DNA of 55,314 bases from Lactobacillus helveticus DSM 20075 = CGMCC 1.1877 (GTDB taxonomy: Bacteria; Bacillota; Bacilli; Lactobacillales; Lactobacillaceae), in NCBI RefSeq assembly GCF_000160855.1, contig NZ_GG700757.1, forward strand, positions 134,062 through 189,375. Direction: 5' to 3'. Position 1 is the first letter of the stretch; each line of letters opens with the position of its first letter. Made by a program: the position numbers and the translations under genes. The notes below the pieces were generated by a model. That model was not told the origin of the DNA, ran no database searches, and was given only the letters and a program-made list of their open reading frames with translations. This document shows, in pieces, positions 19,456 to 29,561 of the stretch.

Positions 19456-19489
19456 AAAAAAGGACAGCTGTTTTTAAGTTGTCCTTTTT
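19456..19489 (-). terminator. Intrinsic terminator at the end of the thiN-side operon
   Basis: AAAAAGGACA pairs with TGTCCTTTTT and a T run follows on the minus strand (plus-strand A run 19456-19461). It closes the unit that ends with the gene at 19493-19798 and faces the rpmB terminator. Confidence 0.8.
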
Positions 19490-19492
19490 AAT

Positions 19493-19798
19493 TTATTTCA
19501 TAATATTATAATTTTTATCATCATCTGAAATTTCATCAGCCATTCTTTCCTTGATTGGAGTATAGGCATATTCAGTAATCAATTCGCCTAACTTAGTTGG
19601 CAAGCCTAAGTCTTGGTAAGTAACATTTCTGGCAAGACCATTAATAGTTGCTGCTTCCTTCTTCTTTTTCTTATCAAAAACGTGAACATGGTTCTTGTGC
19701 ATGTAATTTTCTAAATTTTGTTTTGCACGATCAAGTCTTGCTTCATAGCGGCCATCTTCAAAGCCAGCTACGTTCTTTTCAAAATCAATATATTTCAT
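19493..19798 (-). CDS. Hypothetical protein, 101 aa
   Basis: I do not recognise this family. The product is soluble and charged, with a Lys-rich stretch (FDKKKKKEAA) in the middle and an acidic end (EISDDDKNYNIMK). There are no membrane segments, signal peptide or known motif. ATG start at 19798. It follows thiN by 41 bases and is closed by the terminator at 19456-19489, so it is probably the last gene of the priA-to-thiN transcript. The position matches no Bacillus gene of known role. Confidence 0.7.
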   Translation of the reverse strand: MKYIDFEKNVAGFEDGRYEARLDRAKQNLENYMHKNHVHVFDKKKKKEAATINGLARNVTYQDLGLPTKLGELITEYAYTPIKERMADEISDDDKNYNIMK

Positions 19799-19839
19799 AA
19801 CTATTCTTCGATTCTTTTTTCTTTATTTTAAACCTATTT

Positions 19840-20526
19840 TTAAAGATTATGAAAGCGATTAACGTCTTTTGAATAAATTGCGGCAATCATTCCCTTTTTA
19901 AAATTAATTTCAAATTGGGAAGTATTGGGCAAAAATTCATTCGAAGAAAATACTCGTGGATAATCTCCGAAATAATGATGCAATTCATACTTTGCACGCA
20001 AAATATTAAAATCTTTAATCGCTGCCAAACTAGCAAAACCAATATAAGGATAATCTGCTATTTTTTCTATCAGATGAAGCCCAGGATTGAAAAAGATTAC
20101 TTTGTTTTGCTTATCTACTATTGAAACTTGTTCCGCAAACTTTCGCAAAGATGGATTGAGCAGCATTAATAGATTAATCAAAAAATGATCTATTCTGCCT
20201 CCCGTTGCACCATAAATATTCAGACTATTGATTCGATAATCTTCAAAAACGGTATGCAGCATCAATTCAGAATCAGTTAAGTCTTTGACTGGATTAGAAT
20301 AGCGGATATCTTTTACATTGCTTTCAATCTTAGCCAAATCAGCCTTTTTTAAAGAATCAAAATCACCTAGTGCTAAATCAGGAGTTATTCCCAATTCTTC
20401 TAAATATAAAGACCCACGATCTACTCCAACAATGAGATCTCCCGCTTTTTTTGCATTCAAAAATTTTCCTTTAATATCAGCCGGCCACAAATCTGTTGGT
20501 CCACCTAATAATGCATATACCTTCAT
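19840..20526 (-). CDS. thiN: Thiamine pyrophosphokinase
   Basis: Transfers pyrophosphate from ATP to thiamine, giving the cofactor thiamine diphosphate. The 228-aa product has the catalytic-domain motifs GVDRGSLYL, DLALGDFDSL, DLTDSELML and the GATGGRIDHFL segment, with a smaller thiamine-binding C-terminal domain. It starts at an ATG overlapping the rpe stop by one base (TAATG). Order rsgA-rpe-thiN is conserved in Firmicutes. Confidence 0.95.
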   Translation of the reverse strand: MKVYALLGGPTDLWPADIKGKFLNAKKAGDLIVGVDRGSLYLEELGITPDLALGDFDSLKKADLAKIESNVKDIRYSNPVKDLTDSELMLHTVFEDYRINSLNIYGATGGRIDHFLINLLMLLNPSLRKFAEQVSIVDKQNKVIFFNPGLHLIEKIADYPYIGFASLAAIKDFNILRAKYELHHYFGDYPRVFSSNEFLPNTSQFEINFKKGMIAAIYSKDVNRFHNL

Positions 20527-21176
20527 TATTTAATAATTTTTTCTAATTTACGTACTTGATTAGTAATATTGCCGTTTTTATATAAATATGAACCTACCAC
20601 AAAAACATCGGCACCAGCGTCTTTAGCGATTTTAATTGTGCGATCGTTAATACCGCCATCAACTTCAATAGGCATATTTGGACCCACAATTTCTCTAACT
20701 TGCTTGATTTTCTCTGCAGAATCGGCAATAAAACTTTGACCACCAAAACCTGGGTTAACGGTCATTACCAAAACTTGCTTAATTTTAGGCAAAAACTTTT
20801 CGATAACATCAGCTTGAACATCTGGTTTAATTGCCAAAACAGTCTCGACACCATTAGAAGCCAAATAATCAAGCCAATAATTCAACTTAGATTCACTCAT
20901 AGCACCATAATGCAGCTCCATGATATCTGCTCCTGCAGCCACAAAAGCAGGAATAAGATCATCAGGATTGTTACTCATAAAGTGAATCTCGGCATCTATC
21001 ATAGGAAATTCACGCTTAAAATCACTAATCAGTTGTGGCCCAAAAGATAAATTGGGCACAAAATGTCCATCCATGATATCGATATGGAAACGATCAATTC
21101 CCACTGCAACAGCTTCTTTAATATTTTCTTTTAAGTTCAAATTATCTGCGTTCAAAATTGACGGCGCAATAATCAT
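20526..21176 (-). CDS. rpe: Ribulose-phosphate 3-epimerase
   Basis: Interconverts ribulose 5-phosphate and xylulose 5-phosphate in the pentose phosphate pathway. The 216-aa TIM barrel shows APSILNAD, FHIDIMDGHFVPN (metal His and catalytic Asp), VMTVNPGFGGQ and the phosphate-binding EVDGGIN. ATG start 12 bases downstream of the rsgA stop, directly followed by thiN. Confidence 0.97.
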   Translation of the reverse strand: MIIAPSILNADNLNLKENIKEAVAVGIDRFHIDIMDGHFVPNLSFGPQLISDFKREFPMIDAEIHFMSNNPDDLIPAFVAAGADIMELHYGAMSESKLNYWLDYLASNGVETVLAIKPDVQADVIEKFLPKIKQVLVMTVNPGFGGQSFIADSAEKIKQVREIVGPNMPIEVDGGINDRTIKIAKDAGADVFVVGSYLYKNGNITNQVRKLEKIIK

Positions 21177-21188
21177 TTTTTTCTCCTA

Positions 21189-22079
21189 TTATTTCAAATA
21201 TTCAGGTAATCGGCTTTCACTAATTTCTGTTCTCATTGCCAAATAATCATCATAACGATGTTGCATTATTTGGCCTTCTTCAAGCAGCTTTTTGACTTCA
21301 CAGCCAGGCTCTTTTAAATGCTGGCATCCTCTAAATTTACATTTGCTGCTAGCACGTTTAAACTCAACAAAATAGTTGCATAATTCGTTTAACTTAATTG
21401 GCGTTAAATCAATCGAAGAAAAACCAGGCGTATCGGCTAAAAATCCTTCGCCCAACTTAAATAATTCGACTTTCCTAGTAGTGTGCTTACCACGATTTAA
21501 ACTAGCAGAAATTGCTCCTGTCACTTGATTAGCATCCTTCTTCAAATGATTAAGCAGAGTTGATTTGCCCGCACCGGATTGCCCAGCTAGCGTCCAAATT
21601 TGTCCTTCTTTAATCATTTGTGGAATCTTGACCTCTACATCATGGTAATCAGTAAACACAGGATAACCAATTTTTTGGTAATATGCTAAATCTTCTTTAA
21701 TTTTAGCTAACTTATCGCCTTTTAATAAATCAGTTTTGGATAAATAGATAGTGACCTTTACTTTTTGCCAAGAGAAGAAAGTTAAAAAACGATCTAGTAA
21801 TTCTAAAGAAAAATCAGGTTCAACTGCAGAAATCACTAATAATATATGACTAACGTTTGCTACAGCTGGTCGGCCTATTCTATTAAGCCGCGGTAAAATC
21901 TTTACCAAATAACTCATGCCTTGATCATCTATTTTAATTTCTACACGATCACCTACTGCAGGTTTTTGCTTTTTTTGACGAAAAACGCCGCGAGCACGCG
22001 TTCTAACGATACCCGCAGCAGTTTCCACGTCATAATAACCAGCAATTAACCCTACAACGGTTCCTTCTGCTAGTTTCAT
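21189..22079 (-). CDS. rsgA: Ribosome small-subunit-dependent GTPase RsgA
   Basis: Late-stage 30S assembly GTPase. The 296-aa product has an N-terminal OB fold, a circularly permuted G domain (motif order G4 YLSKTDLL, then G1 [12 protein letters not shown], then G3 DTPGF) and a C-terminal zinc-binding segment with Cys/His ([14 protein letters not shown]). ATG start at 22079 immediately after the prkC stop. In Firmicutes it is usually co-transcribed with, and a substrate of, the upstream PrkC kinase. Confidence 0.97.
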   Translation of the reverse strand: MKLAEGTVVGLIAGYYDVETAAGIVRTRARGVFRQKKQKPAVGDRVEIKIDDQGMSYLVKILPRLNRIGRPAVANVSHILLVISAVEPDFSLELLDRFLTFFSWQKVKVTIYLSKTDLLKGDKLAKIKEDLAYYQKIGYPVFTDYHDVEVKIPQMIKEGQIWTLAGQSGAGKSTLLNHLKKDANQVTGAISASLNRGKHTTRKVELFKLGEGFLADTPGFSSIDLTPIKLNELCNYFVEFKRASSKCKFRGCQHLKEPGCEVKKLLEEGQIMQHRYDDYLAMRTEISESRLPEYLK

Positions 22080-24095
22080 TTATTTTGTCACCTTTTCATT
22101 TAAAACAGTTTCTCTATTACGAACTACTCGTAATTGACCATTCCCATTCTTAAGAGAAAATGGAATTGAAAAACTCATATCACGTTTAATATACAAGTCA
22201 CGATAGATATTACTTAACGAGTGATCATCATCTTTGATATAAATCTGAACATGATCACCTTTGCTGCTGTCTTCTTTATTAGAAGCATCCCAACTCTTGC
22301 TATCGGATTTATCATCATTATTGAGATCGGTGCCTATATAATTAACAGTAAATGTCTTAGTAATAGTAGTATCTTTTTCTTCCTTTGGACCGCGTGAAAC
22401 CTTAATTGTTACGGTAGATCCACGTTCCACCTTGGTACCAGCCTCTGGTTGCATTGAGATAACCAGGCCTTTTTCAACTTCATCAGAATATTCTTGATTA
22501 ATCTGTAAAGTCAAACCATGTTCTTTAGCGTAGTCCTGTGCACTCTTCAATGAATAATTGTGCAGATCCTTCAAGGTTACAGTGTTTATCTTCGGCTTTA
22601 CTTTTTTGCCACGAGAGACCACTAAAGTAATAGTTGTCTGCGTTGGTTTTACTTCTACCCCAGCAGCAATACTTTGAGAAATAATATTATCTCTAGCTAC
22701 TTTATTTGAATACTGGTCTTCTCTAACTACATCAAAGCCTTGATTTTCCAGCTTTTCTGCAGCTTCATCATAATTATCCCCAACTACATTAGGAACTTTT
22801 ACCATGCTTGAACCACTAGATACGATCAAAATAATAGCTTTTCCTTGATCCATGCTATTACCTGCAGCTGGTTTAGTACCGATGACATGTCCTTTTTTAA
22901 TATCATCAGATTGTCGCTTAACCACCTTGCCTATTTGCAAGCCAGCAGCTTCTAATTTCTTTTCGGCACTTTTTTCAGTTATATTGGTCACATCTGGAAT
23001 ATGCACTTGATGTGGTTTATTATTACTTCCACTTAGTGCAAAGATCATAATAAAGATAATTAATCCTGTAGCAATGATTGAAAAGATCCACCACCATTTA
23101 TGGCTCTTTACATTCTGCCAAAAATCTTTTTTCTTTTCTTTTTTATCAGGTTTAGTTTCTTCATCAGATTCTGTCGGCTGCTCTTTTTCTGGAGCTTTAA
23201 AGCCAGGCAAAACGATTGTTTTATCATTATTATTTCCATGATTAGGTACAAAAACCGGCTCGTCTGCCCGTTCTGGATCTAAACTGCTATCTAAATCAGC
23301 CTGCATTGCTTGAGCTGTAGCATAACGATCTCGCGGATCTTTAGCAGTAGCCCTTAAAACAACATTTTCTAAGGCTTGCGGAACACTATGATCCTTCTTT
23401 CGAATAGAAGGTATCGGTTCCTGCGCGTGTTTTAAGGCAATCGAAACAGGAGTATCACCATTAAATGGCACGGTTCCTGTAATCAATTCATACAAAATAA
23501 TTCCTAAAGAATAAATGTCTGACTGCTTAGTAACCAACCCGCCTCTAGTCTGTTCGGGCGACATATAATGAACTGATCCCATAACAGAATTAGTCTGTGT
23601 AACAGAGCTCTGATTCAAGGCAACCGCAATTCCGAAATCAGCAATCTTAATATTGCCTCTCTTATCCATCAGGATGTTTTGCGGCTTGAGATCACGGTGA
23701 ATCACATTATGTTTATGGGCCAGAGCAACAGCGCTCAGGATTTTGTCCATGATGCGAATTACTTCATGCAAATCTAAAGGAGCATTTTGGTGAATATATT
23801 CTTTTAAATCAGGACCATCAACATATTCCATTACCATATAATGCAATCCATGATCAGTGCCTACATCAAGAACAGAAACAATATTAGGATGACTTAATTC
23901 ACTCGTGGCTAAAGCTTCTCTTTTAAAACGAGCTTGAGTTTGAGGTTCATTTTGTAAATCTAACCGCAGGATTTTAACCGCAACTTTGCGTTGCAGAATA
24001 ATATCTTCGGCTAGATAGACATTAGCCATACCGCCTTCGCCTAAAGTATCAATAATGCGATAGCGTTCACCAAGCAGATAACCTTTATCGATCAC
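22080..24095 (-). CDS. prkC: Eukaryotic-type Ser/Thr protein kinase with PASTA domains
   Basis: Membrane kinase that senses peptidoglycan fragments or lipid II. The 671-aa product has a kinase domain at ~residues 10-270 (GEGGMANVYLA P-loop, VAVKIL catalytic Lys, HRDLKPQN loop, DFGIA, APE-equivalent SPEQ), a charged linker, one transmembrane helix at ~337-357, then three PASTA repeats. The C-terminal ~100 residues are a further extracellular region without PASTA features. The start is GTG at 24095, overlapping prpC by 11 bases, so kinase and phosphatase are translationally coupled. Confidence 0.96.
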   Translation of the reverse strand: MIDKGYLLGERYRIIDTLGEGGMANVYLAEDIILQRKVAVKILRLDLQNEPQTQARFKREALATSELSHPNIVSVLDVGTDHGLHYMVMEYVDGPDLKEYIHQNAPLDLHEVIRIMDKILSAVALAHKHNVIHRDLKPQNILMDKRGNIKIADFGIAVALNQSSVTQTNSVMGSVHYMSPEQTRGGLVTKQSDIYSLGIILYELITGTVPFNGDTPVSIALKHAQEPIPSIRKKDHSVPQALENVVLRATAKDPRDRYATAQAMQADLDSSLDPERADEPVFVPNHGNNNDKTIVLPGFKAPEKEQPTESDEETKPDKKEKKKDFWQNVKSHKWWWIFSIIATGLIIFIMIFALSGSNNKPHQVHIPDVTNITEKSAEKKLEAAGLQIGKVVKRQSDDIKKGHVIGTKPAAGNSMDQGKAIILIVSSGSSMVKVPNVVGDNYDEAAEKLENQGFDVVREDQYSNKVARDNIISQSIAAGVEVKPTQTTITLVVSRGKKVKPKINTVTLKDLHNYSLKSAQDYAKEHGLTLQINQEYSDEVEKGLVISMQPEAGTKVERGSTVTIKVSRGPKEEKDTTITKTFTVNYIGTDLNNDDKSDSKSWDASNKEDSSKGDHVQIYIKDDDHSLSNIYRDLYIKRDMSFSIPFSLKNGNGQLRVVRNRETVLNEKVTK

Positions 24096-24840
24096 TGCTC
24101 TCGTCCTCCTTATTCCAAGTTAGGCAAACGGTAATATTATCACCACCACCTAATCGATTGGATTCACTAATTAATTTATTGCATCGCTCTTTTAAGCTTA
24201 ATTCTTTTGTAGCTAAAATTTGCTGTATTTGGGGATCACTAAGTGAATTAGTTAATCCATCCGTACAAAGCAAAATAATATCATTTTCGTCGAGCTTAAT
24301 TTCCTTAATTTCAGGGTCAATTGTGCTAGATACGCCCAAGGCTTGAGTAATAATATTTTTTTGAGGATGGTGCTTAGCTTGTTCCTTAGTAATTTGCCCC
24401 ATTTTGACTAATTCATTAACCAAAGAGTGATCCTCAGTCAATTGAACAAATTTTCCTTCAGAATAACTATAAGCACGTGAATCACCTAAATGAGCGATCA
24501 ACGCATTATCCTTAAACGCAAAGGCTAAGACAATTGTGGTCCCCATTCCGTTTAAATCAGGAAATTTATCAGCTGTTTTTAAAATTATTTCATTTTCTGA
24601 ATTTAATTGTACATCTAACCATTTTCGAGCAATATTGGCATCGGTAAAGTCCGTCATGCCAAAATTATGTCCTAAATGAGTTACGGCCATTGTGGAGGCA
24701 ACATCGCCGCCTTGATGACCGCCCATACCATCACAAACAATCGCTAAGGTAACACCCTCACGATTCTCAAAAACTTGTACAAAATCTTGATTGCTTTTTC
24801 GTACCTTGCCGATACTTGAAGCGTATGCTGTTTCTATCAA
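24085..24840 (-). CDS. prpC: PP2C-type Ser/Thr protein phosphatase
   Basis: Metal-dependent phosphatase that reverses PrkC phosphorylation. Motifs RKSNQD, VCDGMGGHQGGD, AHLGDSRAY, TEDHSLVNELV, LLCTDGLTN and GGGDNITV carry the metal-binding Asp residues. I place the start at TTG 24838-24840 (LIETAYASSIG), giving 251 aa, because GAGG lies eight bases upstream at the rsmB 3' end. A longer frame from 24891 would overlap rsmB and add residues unlike the family. Confidence 0.94.
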   Translation of the reverse strand: MIETAYASSIGKVRKSNQDFVQVFENREGVTLAIVCDGMGGHQGGDVASTMAVTHLGHNFGMTDFTDANIARKWLDVQLNSENEIILKTADKFPDLNGMGTTIVLAFAFKDNALIAHLGDSRAYSYSEGKFVQLTEDHSLVNELVKMGQITKEQAKHHPQKNIITQALGVSSTIDPEIKEIKLDENDIILLCTDGLTNSLSDPQIQQILATKELSLKERCNKLISESNRLGGGDNITVCLTWNKEDESSDR

Positions 24841-24844
24841 AAAT

Positions 24845-26173
24845 CTAACCTCGTAATCTAAATTTTGCAATGAAAAATCCATCATTGCCATCTTGATCAG
24901 GCATTATTTTTAACATTCCTGTCTTGGACTCAAGCTTGCTTAATGAAAATGGTTTTAATTCAAAACCAGGATGAATTCGCAAGAATCGCTTAACTACTTC
25001 TTCATTTTCTTCCATTGAAATTGAACAGGTTGAGTATACTAACTCTCCCTCTGCTTTTAACAATTTGCTAATAGAATCTAAAATCGTTAACTGAATTTTT
25101 TGTAAGTTTCTTAAATCTTGCAAACTTTTAGTATAACGAATCTCAGGTTTACGTCTTAATAACCCTAGTCCTGAGCATGGAGCATCAACTAAAATTTTAG
25201 TAAATTCGCCTGCTTTAAATATTTCATGTGCTTTTCTAGCATCACATGCCTTAGTTGTTACCTTATCTAAAACATGCATCCGCCGTGCATTTTCTTTTAC
25301 TAAACGCAACTTCTTTTCATGAATATCTAATGCAGTAACATCACCGTGGATATTTTCGGCAATCTGTACGGTTTTACCGCCAGGTGCACTACATGCATCT
25401 AAAACATGTTCAGTTTGATTTTGATCAAAATCAAAAGCTTCTACCACTAAGCTAGCGGCTTCATCTTGAATTATCAACTTTCCCTGCTCAAACAAATCAC
25501 TCTCACTAATACCACCATGACTTAAGACGGCATCATTAAGAGATAAATTGGACCATTCTGGCTGATATCCTTCTTTTTTTAATTGATCAAAAACTTTGTT
25601 TCTATCTGCTAATGATGAAATTCGTACACTATTTTTAGCCGGGTCATTAATACTGCTCAAAACCGACTGAGCTTTTTGCATGCCCCAATTATCAATTAAA
25701 TATTTAACTAGCCATTCAGGAACACTTTCCTTAATACTTAAATATTTAATAGTATCTTTTTCATCAGGCAAAATCACGCCGCGTCTAATAAATGCACGCA
25801 AGATTCCGTTCACTACTCTATAGCCTGACGAATGATGTTTGCCAAACTGCTTAGCTAACTTGTTTGCTTCGTCTAGCACAGCACGATTAGGAACCTTATC
25901 CAAAAATATTATCTGATAAAGAGACATTAATAAAAGTGGCTTCAAATATTTTTCAGTAATTTTTGTTTTTAGCAATCCCGTCAATTGATATTCCAAAAAA
26001 AGACGATACTGAATCGTACCATAGACAATTCTAGTCGCTAAATTTTGATCTGCAATTGATAAGTCAGAATGCTTCAAACTATTATTCAAACTAATATTTG
26101 AATATGAGCCATTTTGTAAAACTTTAATTAAAGTCTCTAAGCTAATTGCACGGGCACTTTTATTTGTCGACAA
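24845..26173 (-). CDS. rsmB: 16S rRNA m5C967 methyltransferase RsmB
   Basis: Methylates a 16S rRNA cytosine using S-adenosylmethionine. It has an N-terminal NusB-like RNA-binding domain (AISLETLIKVLQNG, GTIQYRLFLEYQL) and a C-terminal methyltransferase with DACSAPGGKT, LVDAPCSGLG and YSTCSISMEENE, holding both catalytic Cys. I choose TTG at 26171-26173 (442 aa), with AGGAG six bases upstream. The longer frame to 26209 lies inside fmt. It overlaps the fmt end by 14 bases. Confidence 0.94.
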   Translation of the reverse strand: MSTNKSARAISLETLIKVLQNGSYSNISLNNSLKHSDLSIADQNLATRIVYGTIQYRLFLEYQLTGLLKTKITEKYLKPLLLMSLYQIIFLDKVPNRAVLDEANKLAKQFGKHHSSGYRVVNGILRAFIRRGVILPDEKDTIKYLSIKESVPEWLVKYLIDNWGMQKAQSVLSSINDPAKNSVRISSLADRNKVFDQLKKEGYQPEWSNLSLNDAVLSHGGISESDLFEQGKLIIQDEAASLVVEAFDFDQNQTEHVLDACSAPGGKTVQIAENIHGDVTALDIHEKKLRLVKENARRMHVLDKVTTKACDARKAHEIFKAGEFTKILVDAPCSGLGLLRRKPEIRYTKSLQDLRNLQKIQLTILDSISKLLKAEGELVYSTCSISMEENEEVVKRFLRIHPGFELKPFSLSKLESKTGMLKIMPDQDGNDGFFIAKFRLRG

Positions 26174-27107
26174 TTTCTTCTCCTGGGGCAAACTTGCTGC
26201 CTTGACCATTTAAAAAGTTCTTAATATCCATCTTCTTCTTGCCACTTGGTTGTACCTCAAGCAAGTTCAAAACAGTACCATCTGCAAAACTAATTGCAAA
26301 GCGGCCCTTATTAGCCACTACACAACCCGGCTTTAAATCAGTACTATCCTTAGCTACTTCTGCTTTCCAAACTTTAAAACGCTTGCCTTCAAGCATCATG
26401 TAAGCACCTGGATCTGGATTAAGAGCACGAATCATGTTATTAGCCTCAGTAGCTGTCATAGTAGGACCGATTCTTTCTTGCTCTTTAGTAATGTTAGGTG
26501 AAAAGACTACCTTATCTGGATCTTGTGGGATCTTCTTAATGCTGCCATCAATAATCGAAGGCAAAGTTTCTAATAACAAGTCTCTACCTACAATTGATAA
26601 TTTGCTAAACAAAGTACCAGCATTATCATCTGGTTCAATCTTAATTGCCTTTTGAGAATAGATATCACCAGCATCCATCTTCTTCACCATTTCCATAATG
26701 GTAATACCAGTTTCTGCATCCCCATTAATAAGTGAGTATTGAATTGGCGCACCACCACGATATTTTGGCAAAAGTGAACCATGAACGTTAACAGCTGCAA
26801 TTTTTACTGATTTTAAAAACTTAGTTGGCAAAAATTGACCATAAGCAGCAGTAACGATTAAGTCGGCATGCATATCAATCACTTGTTGCATTTCTTCTGA
26901 GCCAGATAATTTTACTGGTTGAAAGACTGGCAAACCATGCTTTTCTGCAGCAATTTTAGCTGGAGTCTTAGTAATTTTTTGCTTACGGCCTACTTTTTTA
27001 TCAGGCTGAGTTACAACAGCCTTAATTTCATAATTATTTTTAATTAAACCTTCTAATACTGGAACAGAAAATTCTGGTGTTCCCATAAATATTACTGATG
27101 TCACCAA
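26160..27107 (-). CDS. fmt: Methionyl-tRNA formyltransferase
   Basis: Formylates initiator Met-tRNA using 10-formyltetrahydrofolate. The 315-aa product has the N-terminal formyltransferase core (FMGTPEFSVPVL, VTAAYGQFLP, VNVHGSLLPKYRGGAPIQ with the catalytic Asn/His) and the C-terminal tRNA-binding domain. Adjacent TTG (27107) and GTG (27104) are both possible starts downstream of AAGGGAGA. It follows priA by 10 bases. FolD, upstream in the window, supplies the one-carbon donor. Confidence 0.96.
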   Translation of the reverse strand: MVTSVIFMGTPEFSVPVLEGLIKNNYEIKAVVTQPDKKVGRKQKITKTPAKIAAEKHGLPVFQPVKLSGSEEMQQVIDMHADLIVTAAYGQFLPTKFLKSVKIAAVNVHGSLLPKYRGGAPIQYSLINGDAETGITIMEMVKKMDAGDIYSQKAIKIEPDDNAGTLFSKLSIVGRDLLLETLPSIIDGSIKKIPQDPDKVVFSPNITKEQERIGPTMTATEANNMIRALNPDPGAYMMLEGKRFKVWKAEVAKDSTDLKPGCVVANKGRFAISFADGTVLNLLEVQPSGKKKMDIKNFLNGQGSKFAPGEEIVDK

Positions 27108-27117
27108 AGCATCTCCC

Positions 27118-29517
27118 TTACATTATTCTTTCTGGTTCATTATCGATAAAAATACTTAATCCATATTTTTTAGCTTCTTGAGCAGAATCTTGAACATGGT
27201 GTAACAGTTTATTCAAATTTGGCTCTTTTTTATATTTTACCAGTATTTGGTAATAATATTGATTTTTTACTCTAGAAATTGCACTTGGGGATGGTCCTAA
27301 GATTATCACTTGATTATTCAAATGTTGCAATAAATATCGTTTAATCTTAAATGCTTCTCTAGCCGCATTTTGCTCTTTTTTAGCAGCAACTGATATTAAT
27401 ACTGTATAAAAATATGGTGGGTAATTACCAGCATGACGCATATGCATTTCATAACCATAAAATCTTTCATAATCCTGCGTTTGTGCCAATTGAATGGCAT
27501 AGTGCTCTGGATTATAAGTTTGAATTAAAACTTCGCCTTCCTTGTCGGCTCGGCCCGCACGGCCTGCAACTTGCGTTAATAATTCAAAAGTTTTTTCCGA
27601 TGCATTATAATCAGATAACCATAATCCCGTATCCGCGTTAATTACGCCAACTAAAGTTACATTTGGAAAGTCCAATCCTTTAGCAATCATTTGAGTTCCT
27701 AGCAAAATATCCGCTTCATGATTACCAAATGAATCTAGGATGCGTTTATAACTACCTTTTCTTCTGGTGGTATCAACATCCATTCTTAAAATTCTAACTC
27801 CTGGCAAAAGTTCGTCAAGTTCTTCTTGAACTTTTTGGGTTCCCGTTCCTACGAAACGAATCTTTGAACTCTGACAATTAGGACAACGAGTAGGTATTGG
27901 CTCTGTATGCCCACAATAGTGACATTGCATGCTATTAGTATCTTTATGCAAGTTAAGCGAGATATCACAATTAGGACATTTCAAAACAAAACCACATTCC
28001 CGACAGAACATAAAATTAGCAAAGCCACGCCGGTTAAGCATTAAGATAACCTGCTCTTTTTTCTCTAGTCTTTTCTTAATGGCGTCAACCAATTCAACGG
28101 ATAGATCAAATTGACCACCCGCAAATTGAACATGTTTAAGATCAATCAAATTAACTTTCGGTAATTTCTTGTGATTTGCGCGTTTGGTTAACCGCAATAA
28201 ATGATAGACATCTTTTTGAGCGCGAGCACGACTTCCAAGCGATGGAGTGGCACTCCCTAGTACTAGTGGGCAATGATGATACTTGCTGCGCCAAATTGCC
28301 ACATTTTTGGCATTGTAGCGCGGATTGGTCTCTTGCTTATATGATGATTCATGTTCCTCATCAATTACGATTAAGCCAATATTATCCAGCGGTACAAAAA
28401 CTGCACTTCTTGCTCCAACTACTACTTGAATTTCGCCGCGGCGAATTCTGCGCCATTCATCATATTTTTCACCTTCAGATAAAGCACTGTGCAAAACAGC
28501 CACCTTATCACCAAAACGTGCTTTCACTTGTTTAACCATTTGAGGAGTCAACGAAATTTCTGGCACTAGCATCAAAGCAGTTCTTCCTTGAGCTAAAGCT
28601 TGCCCAATTGCATGTAAATATACTTCAGTTTTTCCGCTGCCAGTAATTCCCTCAAGCAAAAAAGTTTCTGCTTTATGCTGATCTATAGCTTTATTAATTT
28701 GATTTAATGCAGTTTGCTGTTCATCGTTTAAAGTTACCGGAACCGGCTTTTCTTCATCTTCAAAGCCAGCTAAAGGATTACGATAAACTTCAACAGCCTT
28801 TCTTTTTAACCACCCTTTTTCAACGGCAGAATTCAAACTAGCTGTAGACAAACCCAATCCCTTTATTAAACTACTTTGACTTTTAGGATAATCATCCTTG
28901 TTTTCAATGATATCCATAATCAATTGCTTTTGCTTAACTGCATTTTGGCGCAAAGTATTATAAATTTTAGTATATTCCGCAGAATCAAGCGTCAATTCAT
29001 ATTGGTTTTCTTTTTTCTCTTTAGCCCTATTTTCAACAACATATTCTATTTTGGCATCATCACTTTTTAACAATTGATGAGCCTTTTTTATTTGCTTCAG
29101 ATCCGTCATTTTGGATAAATCAACTGGATCACCTTGAAAAAAGGGTATCTGCTTTGCTTTTTCATTTGCAGGCACTAATAGTTTGCGATAACCTGCTCGC
29201 ATTACCCATGGCAGCATAGCCTGCAAAATAGTTATTCTATATGAAAAAATATTTTGTGCTAAATTTTCAGATAATTTGATTAATTCCGGCGTAAGTGGTG
29301 GCATTTCATCTACTGTGACTAGTAAATCCTTCAGTTTGCCTTTAAATTGACTTTTTTCTTCTATACCAACCACAAAGCCTTGTACTTTTCTCCGACCAAA
29401 TGGCACTATTACCCTTGAACCGATTTTTACATCTTTTTCTAATTCAGCCGGAATGTGATATTCGAAAATACGATCCGTTTGCTTAGCTGCAACATCAACA
29501 ATAACCTGAGCAATCAT
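27118..29517 (-). CDS. priA: Primosomal protein N' (replication restart helicase PriA)
   Basis: Recognises stalled forks and reloads the replicative helicase. The 799-aa product has the N-terminal 3'-DNA-binding domain (IFEYHIPAELE), helicase motifs GITGSGKTEVYL, IVIDEEHESSYKQ and LGSATPS, and a zinc-binding insertion with eight Cys (CRECGFVLKCPNCD, CHYCGHTEPIPTRCPNC), then the QVAGRAGRA motif. ATG at 29517. The strong terminator at 29531-29561 lies about 14 bases upstream of its start, leaving no room for a promoter of its own. Confidence 0.97.
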   Translation of the reverse strand: MIAQVIVDVAAKQTDRIFEYHIPAELEKDVKIGSRVIVPFGRRKVQGFVVGIEEKSQFKGKLKDLLVTVDEMPPLTPELIKLSENLAQNIFSYRITILQAMLPWVMRAGYRKLLVPANEKAKQIPFFQGDPVDLSKMTDLKQIKKAHQLLKSDDAKIEYVVENRAKEKKENQYELTLDSAEYTKIYNTLRQNAVKQKQLIMDIIENKDDYPKSQSSLIKGLGLSTASLNSAVEKGWLKRKAVEVYRNPLAGFEDEEKPVPVTLNDEQQTALNQINKAIDQHKAETFLLEGITGSGKTEVYLHAIGQALAQGRTALMLVPEISLTPQMVKQVKARFGDKVAVLHSALSEGEKYDEWRRIRRGEIQVVVGARSAVFVPLDNIGLIVIDEEHESSYKQETNPRYNAKNVAIWRSKYHHCPLVLGSATPSLGSRARAQKDVYHLLRLTKRANHKKLPKVNLIDLKHVQFAGGQFDLSVELVDAIKKRLEKKEQVILMLNRRGFANFMFCRECGFVLKCPNCDISLNLHKDTNSMQCHYCGHTEPIPTRCPNCQSSKIRFVGTGTQKVQEELDELLPGVRILRMDVDTTRRKGSYKRILDSFGNHEADILLGTQMIAKGLDFPNVTLVGVINADTGLWLSDYNASEKTFELLTQVAGRAGRADKEGEVLIQTYNPEHYAIQLAQTQDYERFYGYEMHMRHAGNYPPYFYTVLISVAAKKEQNAAREAFKIKRYLLQHLNNQVIILGPSPSAISRVKNQYYYQILVKYKKEPNLNKLLHHVQDSAQEAKKYGLSIFIDNEPERIM

Positions 29518-29530
29518 CTAATCACCTGTA

Positions 29531-29561
29531 AAAAAGACCTCCACCCCAAAGGATGAAGGTC
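29531..29561 (-). terminator. Intrinsic terminator between rpoZ and priA
   Basis: On the minus strand GACCT, TC and ATCC pair with GGGT, GG and AGGTC around TTTG (29536-29561), with a T run at 29531-29535. It begins a few bases after the rpoZ stop and ends about 14 bases before priA, so it works as a terminator for gmk-rpoZ or as a read-through control for priA. Confidence 0.8.

Noticed and set aside
26174..26209. Longer RsmB start
   Set aside because: Would overlap fmt further; TTG at 26173 has a good ribosome site and matches the family start.
28176..28535. 119-codon plus-strand frame inside priA
   Set aside because: Fully antisense to conserved PriA helicase motifs; composition is that of a shadow frame.
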